Virus record (IMG/VR): IMGVR_UViG_3300010157_000108
Span: 1-42,996 of that record
Source: a virus
Direction: 5' to 3' (one strand)
DNA length: 42,996 bases
Shown in pieces: positions 7,158-14,666 of this stretch (positions within the stretch are counted from its first letter, which is position 1; every line of letters begins with the position of its first letter). The translations under genes and the position numbers were made by a program. The notes beneath the pieces were generated by a model. The model was not told where the DNA came from and did not search any database. It was given only the letters and a program-made list of their open reading frames with translations.

Positions 7158-7586
7158 TCAAGTATTTATGGAAATGGGTGCAAACCAAATATTCTGTCTG
7201 TCCCCTTCAGTGATCAATGCAGTGTCAATGTCTGGGTCGTTATCAAGCTCACGCAACATAGGCACACCCGCTGCATCAGCACGTAGCACTGATACAGGGT
7301 CTGATTCTGGGCCGTAAATGCCGGCGGATTCTGTTTCAAATTCAAACATCCAACGTGTGCCTGTTTGATCTGGTATAGGATCAGTCAACGCAAACAACTG
7401 GGTACGTAGACTTAAAATTTGTGTAATTGTTTCCCAATTGCGTTGTTGGTTGCGACTGCGATTCCAAGATTCAGAATCGTGTATTAGTTGTCCAGCATGG
7501 TCATGAAATGGCATTCGGCTTTGTTTACAGTGACCGGTTACTCCGGTGGCTGTAATATCAAACAGGGTTTGGCAGGCAAATTTCAT
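7158..7586 (-). CDS. hypothetical protein of the late region
   Basis: A 142-residue protein of unknown function. It starts with TLFDITATGVTGH and contains QRNWETITQILSLRTQ near residues 48-63, features that I recall from conserved hypothetical proteins of T4-like phages. It then has an acidic C-terminal half (DNDPDIDTALITEGD). The ATG shares four bases with the stop codon of the upstream gene (ATGA), so the two are probably made together. No signal peptide or membrane segment. Confidence 0.7.
   Translation of the reverse strand: MKFACQTLFDITATGVTGHCKQSRMPFHDHAGQLIHDSESWNRSRNQQRNWETITQILSLRTQLFALTDPIPDQTGTRWMFEFETESAGIYGPESDPVSVLRADAAGVPMLRELDNDPDIDTALITEGDRQNIWFAPISINT
7163..7168 (-). promoter_or_regulatory. 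late promoter box before the membrane protein gene
   Basis: The coding strand reads CCATAAATACTTG about 17 bases before the ATG at 7145. It overlaps the end of the upstream 142-residue gene. ATAAATA matches seven of the eight bases of the T4 late box. Confidence 0.5.
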
Positions 7587-7837
7587 TCAGGGCGCCTGCT
7601 TAGTTCATAGAGTATTTCTACTTGTTCACACAAGTGATCAAGTTCTGGGTCATCGCGGCGAGCTTGAAAAATTTCAACCCAACGTTTTGATTTTTCTAAG
7701 TCTTTGAGTTCTTGTTGTAGTTTAGGATCTTGCCAATGTAGTTCTCGTTTGGTTGCGCCAGGGCTGCGAGCATATACTGTTCGCCCGCCATCTGGACTTT
7801 CAAACACTGTTAATTCTGTTATTTTGCTGACCATCAT
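7583..7837 (-). CDS. hypothetical small charged protein
   Basis: An 84-residue protein with a short beta part (LTVFESPDGGRTVYARSPG) and then a charged helical part (DPKLQQELKDLEKSKRWVEIFQARRDDPELDHLCEQVEILYELSRRPE). Function unknown. Two adjacent ATGs begin the frame at 7837 and 7834. A late box ends only seven bases before the first ATG, and no ribosome-binding site is visible, so the message may be almost leaderless. Co-translated with the 142-residue protein downstream. Confidence 0.65.
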   Translation of the reverse strand: MMVSKITELTVFESPDGGRTVYARSPGATKRELHWQDPKLQQELKDLEKSKRWVEIFQARRDDPELDHLCEQVEILYELSRRPE

Positions 7838-7844
7838 GATCTAG

Positions 7845-7850
7845 TATTTA
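7845..7850 (-). promoter_or_regulatory. late promoter box close to an ATG
   Basis: The coding strand reads CTTAAATACTAGATCATGATG. Seven bases separate the TAAATA box from the ATG, predicting a leader of about two bases. It lies just after the 7886-7907 terminator. Confidence 0.5.
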
Positions 7851-7885
7851 AGTCGTTGTTGCAAGACCCATATTAAAGTCAACAA

Positions 7886-7907
7886 AAAAGCACCCGAAGG
7901 TGCTTTT
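7886..7907 (-). terminator. rho-independent terminator with UUCG loop
   Basis: On the transcript, AAAAGCACC-UUCG-GGUGCUUUU followed by further U residues: a nine-base stem closed by the extra-stable UUCG tetraloop. It sits four bases after the stop codon of the 75-residue gene (7911) and ends its transcript. Confidence 0.9.
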
Positions 7908-7910
7908 CAA

Positions 7911-8138
7911 TTACGCTGCGTCTACAAACTTTTTGAGTTCTTCAGCCTTGACCACAATGTCTGTGGTGCTTGGAAAATCAGGCATGGTTGGGTACGGAAG
8001 AGTTCCGCGATTGGCATCATTCAGCTTGGAATGATATTCATCGCTTAGGCTACTGCGCTTGTCATGCACTGGCGTTTGAAGTATTTCCTTGGCCAGATGT
8101 AAAAGTTCGAGACGAATCTCGTAAGGTGTTTTGCTCAT
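7911..8138 (-). CDS. conserved small phage protein
   Basis: A 75-residue protein beginning MSKTPYEIRLELLHLAKEIL, with a Pro-rich middle (LPYPTMPDFP) and a helical end (AEELKKFVDAA). From memory, proteins with this start are common in T4-like phages of aquatic bacteria; the function is unknown. The ATG at 8136-8138 is chosen because it follows AGGAG by eight bases. A longer in-frame version starting near 8210 would be leader-encoded and looks like noise. It is a single-gene transcription unit between two terminators (7886-7907 and 8239-8261). Confidence 0.8.
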   Translation of the reverse strand: MSKTPYEIRLELLHLAKEILQTPVHDKRSSLSDEYHSKLNDANRGTLPYPTMPDFPSTTDIVVKAEELKKFVDAA

Positions 8139-8238
8139 GTTTTTCTCCTGTGTATGTGTGTGTCGTTCCGGTCCCGCCCTATGCAGGACAAGATTGCTAC
8201 ACGAGCACAATTACTTATACCTGTAAAATTCAGTCAAC

Positions 8239-8261
8239 AAAAAACCTGCCTCAGCAGGTTT
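8239..8261 (-). terminator. rho-independent terminator after the small virion protein gene
   Basis: On the transcript, AAACCUGC-UGAG-GCAGGUUU followed by more U residues. The stem is eight bases with a four-base loop. It lies about 20 bases after the stop of the gene ending at 8284, matching strong late expression of that gene. A TTGACT motif follows directly, possibly part of the promoter of the next gene. Confidence 0.9.
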
Positions 8262-8283
8262 GATGTTTTATGCAAAAACTTAA

Positions 8284-8685
8284 TTATGCAAGGTTTGTAA
8301 ACGAAGCTGTAGTAGAAACGTTTCCTGTTGGAACACCAATGGTTGTTGTATTGGCTGTTTGAACAGCGGCAACAAATGTAGCACTAGTGTATGCACCAGC
8401 TGGGTAAACACCAAAACTGATTGTGGTGCCGTTAGCAGCCACTTGGTACATAGAAACTGTAGCTGTTTGTTGAACTGCTTGCAACACGTTAGCAACATAA
8501 CCATTAACAGCGCCTTGAAGCGACACGTTACCGTTAGCTGTTACGCTGAAAAAGTCTAACTTTGGACCTGCTACTTGAATTGGACCTTGAACGTTCATTG
8601 CTGCTGTTGGAGCAACGTTACCATTCAATACGTCAGTTGCAAATACTGGTTGTGAACCACCAGAAACTTTAGTAATATAAGCCAT
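8284..8685 (-). CDS. small beta-rich virion protein (decoration or fibre type)
   Basis: A 133-residue protein with very few charged residues and many Ala, Thr, Val, Asn and Gly (NGNVAPTAAMNVQGPIQVAG, TATVSMYQVAANGTTISFG), a composition typical of small capsid-decorating or fibre proteins. No catalytic motif. It is a one-gene unit with a perfect late promoter (TATAAATA), a 41-base leader with AAGGAGA, and its own terminator. This layout suggests a highly expressed structural protein. The protein at 40473-40763 has a similar composition, though not a clearly alignable sequence. Confidence 0.75.
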   Translation of the reverse strand: MAYITKVSGGSQPVFATDVLNGNVAPTAAMNVQGPIQVAGPKLDFFSVTANGNVSLQGAVNGYVANVLQAVQQTATVSMYQVAANGTTISFGVYPAGAYTSATFVAAVQTANTTTIGVPTGNVSTTASFTNLA

Positions 8686-8726
8686 TTTTAAATCTCCTTA
8701 GTATATGGCCACTGTGGGCCTACTTT

Positions 8727-8734
8727 TATTTATA
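8727..8734 (-). promoter_or_regulatory. perfect T4-type late promoter
   Basis: The coding strand reads GGTATAAATAAAAG, a full match to TATAAATA. It is 41 bases before the ATG of the small virion protein, whose leader has AAGGAGA. Confidence 0.8.
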
Positions 8735-8748
8735 CCTTTTGGCAAAAA

Positions 8749-10674
8749 TTAGGAGTTAGGCACAGATTCTGGGTTGTTTATTTGACGATTTGCCGCGGTG
8801 AATCCACCGGCGAGACGATTCACAGCCTTGGCCATACCAGCCGGAGTGGCCATAACCCAACCTTCTTGCCCTGGATGCTGTAGATCCAATTGTTGTAGCA
8901 CATCCATTTTGATATCGTGTAGTAGTCCCCAAGCCGTGAATGCCGCGGCCATACCCGACAGGTTGCTACGTGGACTTTGTAAGTATTCTACAATATTTCG
9001 AAACTTTTTAGGTGTAACACGTTGTTGTAACCAAGGGCCAAAATCAGCTACTAAGTTATCAAATCCAACACCCACACGACTGTTGATATAGTCTATACAT
9101 AACTTGGGCAAGTCAGTGATCTGTAGCGCACGAAGTTCAGCAGGATTAAACAGTTGGTCAATTGCAGCTCCTTGACTACTGTAAACTGTTCTCAGCTGTT
9201 GCGTTAATTCTCGATCGGGTTTGACATTTTCTTTGGCATACACTGGCTCTAATAAAAGTAATCCAGAAACTGGTTTAAATTTAACTGTACCAATGGGTTC
9301 TTTGGCGGCACCTGGTTCGGCATATCTAGTGTGCATGGCAATGCCAACTTCGCTGGCGCCAATGCGCTTGCCCACATCACTGTTGGCTGGAATTTTGTAT
9401 TCTATGGTGTTGGGTGTAAACACATAGTTGCCGGCTTCCAATGGAGGGGTATCCATATACAACAGGTCGCCTTGCACAAATCCTCGATAGTTTGGTGGTA
9501 CTGCGGCATCTAACATACCCCACAGTTTGTTATAAATTGGTGCAAGATCCTGCACACGAGTAGCAGGTTTGCCCAACGCCGCAGCATCAGCGTCTCTGGC
9601 GGCTAAATGTTGTGTAACTTGTCGAGGACTTGTAAACAAGCCGTTATAGCCTTTGGCTGTGAATCCAGAAACATCAGTTAGAATAAATGTTCCGTTGGCA
9701 TCACGACCAAATATCAATGCTGGCTTACCGTCCCATTTGACTGTGGTAGTTTTACCTGTGTCAGCGGCTGTGTGTTTTACAATGTCCATGGCTTTTTTAA
9801 TACCGTCACTGCCGTTACGGAACACATAGTCTTCCAAATGCTCAATACCTTTGGCGCGGCCGCCTTGCACTTCGGCTTCCACAATGACCTGCATACCTTG
9901 GTTTACAATACGGTCACGCAGACGTGCTAGAAAGTGAACATCCGAAACTGGCTTGTAAAATTCAGCACTTTCTAAAAATGGTAAACCTTCACGTTCCATG
10001 TGCTGACGGAAGTCAGCTAGTTTGGCTTCACGTTGAGGATCTGTGCTGAGAGCTTGTAATATGTTTTCTACCGACGCTAAATCTTGACGTGTGGCTGATT
10101 TGTTCAACAACATTTTGGCCACTTGATCTGGATCGTCTGAAATAATTTCGTTGGTGTTGCGATCAGCAATACCGCCAATTTGATTTAATTTATAGCCCAT
10201 GCTTTTTGCCAAGCTGTTCATTAACACATTACGTTCACGTCCTTTGTATTTGCTATCAGCTGGCATTGCACCCAACACAAATTTTGACCAAGGTACATTC
10301 TTCAACAACATAAAATCTGTTTGAACATAGCCATTAGCAGGATTTCCAACGATGGGTGTAAGAAAATGTACCGCTGTTCCGGACTTTTTAACATAGTCTT
10401 CGGGTTTAAATCCGTGGCTGGCAGCCCACTGCTTGAGTCTGGCTTCTAGTTGTTCTTTGGTAACGGTATTGGCATCTACAGCAATGTCTAAATCGCCCGA
10501 CGTATCTTTGATACCGGTGGATCCCAGTGTATTGCTTTGTAAATCTAGACCAGGCAGAAGCTCTTCCAACCAGGCCAGAGTAGGCCGAACATCCGTTTGA
10601 TTGATGCGCTGTGTTACTGCCTGCCCTTTGGCGTTCTTGAATACATTGCCGCCTTCTTGTAAAGATTGTATCAT
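8749..10674 (-). CDS. nucleotidyltransferase + KxDG ligase-like fusion protein
   Basis: A 641-residue protein with two catalytic-looking modules. Residues 50-125 carry a pol-beta-type nucleotidyltransferase signature: LGS at 50-52, D61-L-D63-I, and a third acidic residue in VQTDFML (D120). Residues 279-330 have HLEDYVF and K313-WDG (VKWDGKPALIFGRD), the motif in which ATP-dependent DNA and RNA ligases carry the adenylated lysine; GFVQGDLLY and TIEYKIP further on resemble later ligase motifs. This points to nucleic acid end repair or tailing, not proven. The N-terminus MIQSLQE-GGN looks like a capsid-targeting peptide with an L-x-E cleavage site, so it may be packaged and injected. The ATG overlaps the upstream stop (ATGA). 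Confidence 0.75.
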   Translation of the reverse strand: MIQSLQEGGNVFKNAKGQAVTQRINQTDVRPTLAWLEELLPGLDLQSNTLGSTGIKDTSGDLDIAVDANTVTKEQLEARLKQWAASHGFKPEDYVKKSGTAVHFLTPIVGNPANGYVQTDFMLLKNVPWSKFVLGAMPADSKYKGRERNVLMNSLAKSMGYKLNQIGGIADRNTNEIISDDPDQVAKMLLNKSATRQDLASVENILQALSTDPQREAKLADFRQHMEREGLPFLESAEFYKPVSDVHFLARLRDRIVNQGMQVIVEAEVQGGRAKGIEHLEDYVFRNGSDGIKKAMDIVKHTAADTGKTTTVKWDGKPALIFGRDANGTFILTDVSGFTAKGYNGLFTSPRQVTQHLAARDADAAALGKPATRVQDLAPIYNKLWGMLDAAVPPNYRGFVQGDLLYMDTPPLEAGNYVFTPNTIEYKIPANSDVGKRIGASEVGIAMHTRYAEPGAAKEPIGTVKFKPVSGLLLLEPVYAKENVKPDRELTQQLRTVYSSQGAAIDQLFNPAELRALQITDLPKLCIDYINSRVGVGFDNLVADFGPWLQQRVTPKKFRNIVEYLQSPRSNLSGMAAAFTAWGLLHDIKMDVLQQLDLQHPGQEGWVMATPAGMAKAVNRLAGGFTAANRQINNPESVPNS

Positions 10675-11954
10675 CTTAATCCCAATGCTATTTTAATTTC
10701 GTTTGCAGCAGCTGGATCTTTGGCCATAGTTTTAAGAGTTTCAATTTGATCAGGATTCAACACTCTTGATAATGGAATAAGAGAAGAAACTCTGTTTCCG
10801 CCGCCTTGTTGTCGTGTTTTTGCTCGCTGTTCGGCAGACAATTTTTGCATGGCTTGACCAACCAGAATCAAATATTTTTCCACTGCCAATTGATTGTTTT
10901 TAGGGTCTTGTTGAGTTGTAACAACGTTGGACAAGGCTTGATCTAAACTCTGACTCATGTCTGGCATTTTTTCTACATCAGCTAATCCAAGTCCGGAAGA
11001 TTTATCGGCAACTTTTGATGTCACCCAGGTTTTAAAGTCTTGAGCATACTTGCGTTGACTGGCTTCATCAGGAGCTCCAGGAACAGTAGAATTATCTTCG
11101 TTGGTCGTGCCTCTTTGTTTGGCATCTGCGGCCGCGATTCGTTGTTGTAATATTTCATACTCGTCCGCAGATGGCAAGCCTGGAGACGACTTGGTAATTT
11201 TAGTAGTAGGTGTTAACCATTTTGGTGCTGTCTTTGCCGCAGTAGTAGCCGGCACTGCCGCAGGGGCGGTTTGTGGCTTGGCCGCATGGAATCGTCCTGT
11301 TGGCATCTGTGTAGTTGTGCCGCCAGTGCTGGAAACAGATTTGTTGGCACCACTCAACTGTTGAGCCATTTGTCCAAATGAGTTTCCTGTTGGTGCAGTT
11401 GCTTGGGCACGACTATTGCGTTGACGTATAGCGTTAGGAGTTTGACTTATAACACCAGGTTGTTTTCCACCGGTGCGCGATTTTGCTACAGCTGGCGTTG
11501 TAACTGGTGCCGTAGTAGGTGTGGGTTTGGCTACAACGGTGGGCTTGGTTGCTGTAGTTGGTTGTGGTAATCCAGTGTTAGCAGTTGGATTGGGTATACC
11601 TGCTGGTGCGTTAGTTGTTACATTTTTATATGCAGGACCAAAACTCGGAGTTTTGGTTGGTGTTGATGTAGGTGCTGTTGCCGCAGGTGCTTGGCCAGAC
11701 TGTTTCGACCATTCGCCAGCCAGTTGTTTTGCCCAGGTGCCTAGTTTAGCTTGTTGCTGTTGTCCTACTAGCCCTTGATAATATTTGTCTCTGGCATCTT
11801 GATATCCTCTTGCGCTGGTAAATGAGTTGGGCGTGTTCATAGCGACTTTGGCCTTGTCAAACGGAGCCTTGACAGCATTTTTAATGTCTGACCCTATTGT
11901 TCTAGCTATATCGCCTAGGCCTTCTTGTATTAAAGTTATTTCATGAATTTGCAT
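10671..11954 (-). CDS. hypothetical internal-type protein, Thr/Ala/Pro-rich
   Basis: A 427-residue protein of unknown function. It starts MQIHEITLIQE-GLGD, a short leader ending in I-x-E that resembles T4 capsid-targeting peptides. Residues 12-80 form a helical basic domain (GSDIKNAVKAPFDKAKVAM). Residues 85-280 are a long low-complexity linker rich in Thr, Ala, Pro and Gln (ATKPTVVAKPTPTTAPVTT). Residues 290-427 form a conserved-looking helical domain (DFKTWVTSKVADKSSGLGL, LAVEKYLILVGQAMQKLS). The domain-linker-domain layout fits a processed or packaged virion protein. It overlaps the small gene upstream by 14 bases and the ligase-like gene downstream by four. Confidence 0.7.
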   Translation of the reverse strand: MQIHEITLIQEGLGDIARTIGSDIKNAVKAPFDKAKVAMNTPNSFTSARGYQDARDKYYQGLVGQQQQAKLGTWAKQLAGEWSKQSGQAPAATAPTSTPTKTPSFGPAYKNVTTNAPAGIPNPTANTGLPQPTTATKPTVVAKPTPTTAPVTTPAVAKSRTGGKQPGVISQTPNAIRQRNSRAQATAPTGNSFGQMAQQLSGANKSVSSTGGTTTQMPTGRFHAAKPQTAPAAVPATTAAKTAPKWLTPTTKITKSSPGLPSADEYEILQQRIAAADAKQRGTTNEDNSTVPGAPDEASQRKYAQDFKTWVTSKVADKSSGLGLADVEKMPDMSQSLDQALSNVVTTQQDPKNNQLAVEKYLILVGQAMQKLSAEQRAKTRQQGGGNRVSSLIPLSRVLNPDQIETLKTMAKDPAAANEIKIALGLR

Positions 11955-12189
11955 CGGTGCGTCTCACAGTGCGGGTAAATTTTACTGGATCACGCTGGCT
12001 AATGGCATTGATCAATTTACGCTGTAGGTTTTGAGCATCGTCGCTGCTATAAGTAGAGTCAATTTGCTCCAACAAGCGTATAGCACTGGCTATCACGTTA
12101 GATGCGCGGTTTTCAATGATGTGGCGCTGATCGCGCTCAATATACATTGAGTCTAATTCTTCTAATAAACTGCGAGTTTTCTTTTGCAT
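11941..12189 (-). CDS. conserved small helical phage protein
   Basis: An 82-residue, mostly helical protein: SLLEELDSMYIERDQRHIIE, then ASNVIASAIRLLEQI and a basic C-terminus (DPVKFTRTVRRTDANS). I recognise the pattern as a conserved small protein of T4-like phages, but no function is known to me. It is first in a late unit with the 427- and 641-residue genes, preceded by a TAAATA box (12211-12216) and a leader without a strong ribosome-binding site (AAAAAGG about 12 bases upstream). Confidence 0.75.
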   Translation of the reverse strand: MQKKTRSLLEELDSMYIERDQRHIIENRASNVIASAIRLLEQIDSTYSSDDAQNLQRKLINAISQRDPVKFTRTVRRTDANS

Positions 12190-12210
12190 TTTGGGCCAGA
12201 ACCTTTTTAT

Positions 12211-12216
12211 TATTTA
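12211..12216 (-). promoter_or_regulatory. late promoter box before the 82-residue gene
   Basis: The coding strand reads ACAATAAATAATAAAAAGG, about 21 bases before the ATG at 12189 and just after the stop of the radical SAM gene at 12223 on the other side. Confidence 0.5.
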
Positions 12217-12222
12217 TTGTTT

Positions 12223-13227
12223 TTATCCACATGACTCATCGCAAATTACTAATCGCCCTTGTTCATAATTATCAATTTCCCAGGCGTTTTTGACAGATTT
12301 AAACCACTCAATACATTCTTCTAATGGGTATTCTAACGCATTATTTTTTGCAATCAATGGAATTAATTGAGCATTAGCGGCTTCATGAAACCGATGAGCG
12401 CCATATGTTTTTGGATAAAACCCAAGATAACAACAAGGACTTACATCTCCGTTAGCAGCAATGTAGATACTCTTTAGTCTTTTAGTCTCACAATTTAAAG
12501 ATTTTGCAGGAATACGCCCAGGAAGAATATCTTCTAGTAGAATTTTATATGCTTTTTTCTCGTGGTATAATATTTCAAAATCTTTCTCTCCGGTATAATT
12601 GCCTATTACATGTGTGAGTTCACCGTGATTATTAAAAACCGGGCCGGTGTCACGCCCACTATCAGGTGATAGTAAAAATTGTGTAAAGCCAAGCTCTTTA
12701 CTAAGTGCGCGGCACTGCTCAATTTGGTGACGATTATGATCAAATGGTATCATTTTCCAAATGGCATCACCACCGGCGGCTATAAATGTTTGTGCATTAC
12801 GTATAACTGTGGCCCATACTGTATTTTGCCTATACAGGTGATGGGTATCTTCTAATCCGTCTAAACAAAAATAAACTGTGACTCTGCTTTTTGCCAGCCT
12901 GGTCCAGAACGTTTGATCTCTTGCTCCGCCATTGGTGCTGATAGTAATTTTTAAATTGGGATTAATACTAATAAAATATTCAACAATATCAGGTCCTTCG
13001 GGATTCATTACAATATCCCCAAAATTACCATTGATTCGAATACTGGTCAACTGTGTTAAAAAATCTTCAGTAAAGATTTGTTTAGCGTGTGTTAATGTTA
13101 AGTTAGTTTCTGGGTATCCAGCGTTGAACGAATATCCCCAAAACGTCCTAGGACACAACGGGCAACTAGCATTACATAAACTAGAAATTTCAAGATGAAC
13201 ATCTTGTATATCTTGATAGGCTATCAT
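12223..13227 (-). CDS. radical SAM enzyme with SPASM-like tail (rSAM 2)
   Basis: A 334-residue radical SAM protein. C18-x3-C22-x2-C25 (CNASCPLC, then PRT) binds the catalytic cluster. The usual GGEP is replaced by INGNFGD near residues 65-71, a variant known in some SPASM-type enzymes. The C-terminal third has an auxiliary set: C in LNCETKR, SPCCYLG, EECIEW, and the extreme C-terminal CDESC. SPASM enzymes commonly modify peptides or proteins, or act in cofactor and sugar chemistry; the substrate here is unknown. It is the last gene of the primase-helicase operon, overlapping the helicase stop by four bases, so it would be made with the replication proteins. Confidence 0.88.
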   Translation of the reverse strand: MIAYQDIQDVHLEISSLCNASCPLCPRTFWGYSFNAGYPETNLTLTHAKQIFTEDFLTQLTSIRINGNFGDIVMNPEGPDIVEYFISINPNLKITISTNGGARDQTFWTRLAKSRVTVYFCLDGLEDTHHLYRQNTVWATVIRNAQTFIAAGGDAIWKMIPFDHNRHQIEQCRALSKELGFTQFLLSPDSGRDTGPVFNNHGELTHVIGNYTGEKDFEILYHEKKAYKILLEDILPGRIPAKSLNCETKRLKSIYIAANGDVSPCCYLGFYPKTYGAHRFHEAANAQLIPLIAKNNALEYPLEECIEWFKSVKNAWEIDNYEQGRLVICDESCG

Positions 13228-14666
13228 GACTGTTTAATCTGTCCTAGTAATTGTTTTAGTTTGGCACTTTGCACATCAGCAGTTATCTTGGGTTCTTGTT
13301 CCCAAGCTGGAGTTCCTGTGGGACGTTCCCACTTTGGTGATGTGCTTTCGTTACCGGAGTCAGCAGACTTGACTTGGCTCTTGGCTTTGATACTATCTAA
13401 TAGATTACCTTTAGCAAACGAATTAACCGGTCCTGCATCTTCGCCCGGATCAGTGATACGCATAGTTTCAATGTTATAATCCAAGTCAATTTTCATACCA
13501 ACACCGGTACTACTACGCGATTTCATACATTGTATTTGATACTTGCCACGTTCACGCATAGCACGACTTGTAAAGATACCAAACACGTTATCTGCAGTAT
13601 TGATCTTTGAAATACCACCCGAAATGTGACTGTGGTCAAATTCAATCTCTTCCACTGCACTACGATTCAACTGCGATGCTGTTACAAACAACACATTGAG
13701 TTCTTTGGCCAAGTTACGCAATTCTTCTGAAACATACTTGTCTTTGACAAACAAATCGTTTGGACTGACCTTGGCACTGACTGGCATTAACAAGTCCAAG
13801 TAATCACACATGACAAAGTCAATCTTGATTCCTGTTTGCACTTGAACTTCTTTGATGTAACTACGAATGTCATTGATGTTGCTTTGTGCTGGCAATGCCT
13901 TAATACGATATTGACCGGTTTTCTTTGAAATCAATTTGACTTTAAGAGTTGCCTGGTCAATATCTTTGCGAATTTCTTTTGTGCTCATTCCAGCCAGCAT
14001 GGCATCAGTTCTTAATGCACACAATTCTTCGCTCAGTTCTAAACTGATATACACACCACTGAGTCCGGCTTGTAACCAACTCAGGGCTATGTTCATCATG
14101 ACCAAACTTTTACCAGATCCAGATCCACCAGCAAAAATATTTAGTTCTCCGCGACTAAATCCACCATACAAGATTTTGTCCATCTGTGGCCAGCCAGTGC
14201 TTACTTGCCCGCCTGAGTTGAAGTATCGGTTAATACGAGCACTAGGATCACTGAAGTAATCCGTGCCCATGTCTTTAGTAAGTGATATCTGTACCGCATC
14301 TTTGATTAATTTCTCTACAGGGTCATACTCGCCCTTTTCCAACAAATCTGCACTCTTTAAAATTGCTCGTTCCAATTCTTGTCTGCGAGTAAAGCCTTCA
14401 AACTCATCCATGAACCATTCAAAATGTCCTTCATTTAAATCAGGAATGTTGTTAAGTTTAACGCCGGTGCTGGCACTGATCTGTTCCGTTGTGGGCAGTG
14501 TCTTGTGTTGGTCACTGTGTTTGGCAATAAACTCAGCTGCTGGCCTGAGACTGCGGTCAAAGTTTTCTGGGTTGTAAATGTTTTGAACGCGAACATAACT
14601 TTCTGCGTCCTGCAACATCATTTCTAAGAATAAGCGTTGGACGTCAAGTCCGTAATCTTTTAACAA
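13224..14666 (-). CDS. 41: replicative DNA helicase (T4 gp41 / DnaB type)
   Basis: A 480-residue hexameric helicase that unwinds DNA at the phage replication fork and works with the primase. Residues 1-130 form the helical N-terminal domain. Walker A is GGSGSGKS (180-187). VYISLELSEE follows, Walker B lies in FVMCDYLDLL, and the C-terminal sensor region contains TASQLNRSA and GISKINTADNVFGI. The tail (420-480) is low complexity and ends LKQLLGQIKQS. The start is a TTG with AGGAAG nine bases upstream, inside the end of the primase gene (23-base overlap). Gene order primase-helicase matches T4. Confidence 0.95.
   Translation of the reverse strand: MLKDYGLDVQRLFLEMMLQDAESYVRVQNIYNPENFDRSLRPAAEFIAKHSDQHKTLPTTEQISASTGVKLNNIPDLNEGHFEWFMDEFEGFTRRQELERAILKSADLLEKGEYDPVEKLIKDAVQISLTKDMGTDYFSDPSARINRYFNSGGQVSTGWPQMDKILYGGFSRGELNIFAGGSGSGKSLVMMNIALSWLQAGLSGVYISLELSEELCALRTDAMLAGMSTKEIRKDIDQATLKVKLISKKTGQYRIKALPAQSNINDIRSYIKEVQVQTGIKIDFVMCDYLDLLMPVSAKVSPNDLFVKDKYVSEELRNLAKELNVLFVTASQLNRSAVEEIEFDHSHISGGISKINTADNVFGIFTSRAMRERGKYQIQCMKSRSSTGVGMKIDLDYNIETMRITDPGEDAGPVNSFAKGNLLDSIKAKSQVKSADSGNESTSPKWERPTGTPAWEQEPKITADVQSAKLKQLLGQIKQS

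Noticed and set aside
8280-8504. Second minus-strand frame overlapping the 133-residue virion protein
   Set aside because: Gln/Leu-rich sequence typical of an off-frame reading, and the true gene has a promoter, ribosome-binding site and terminator.
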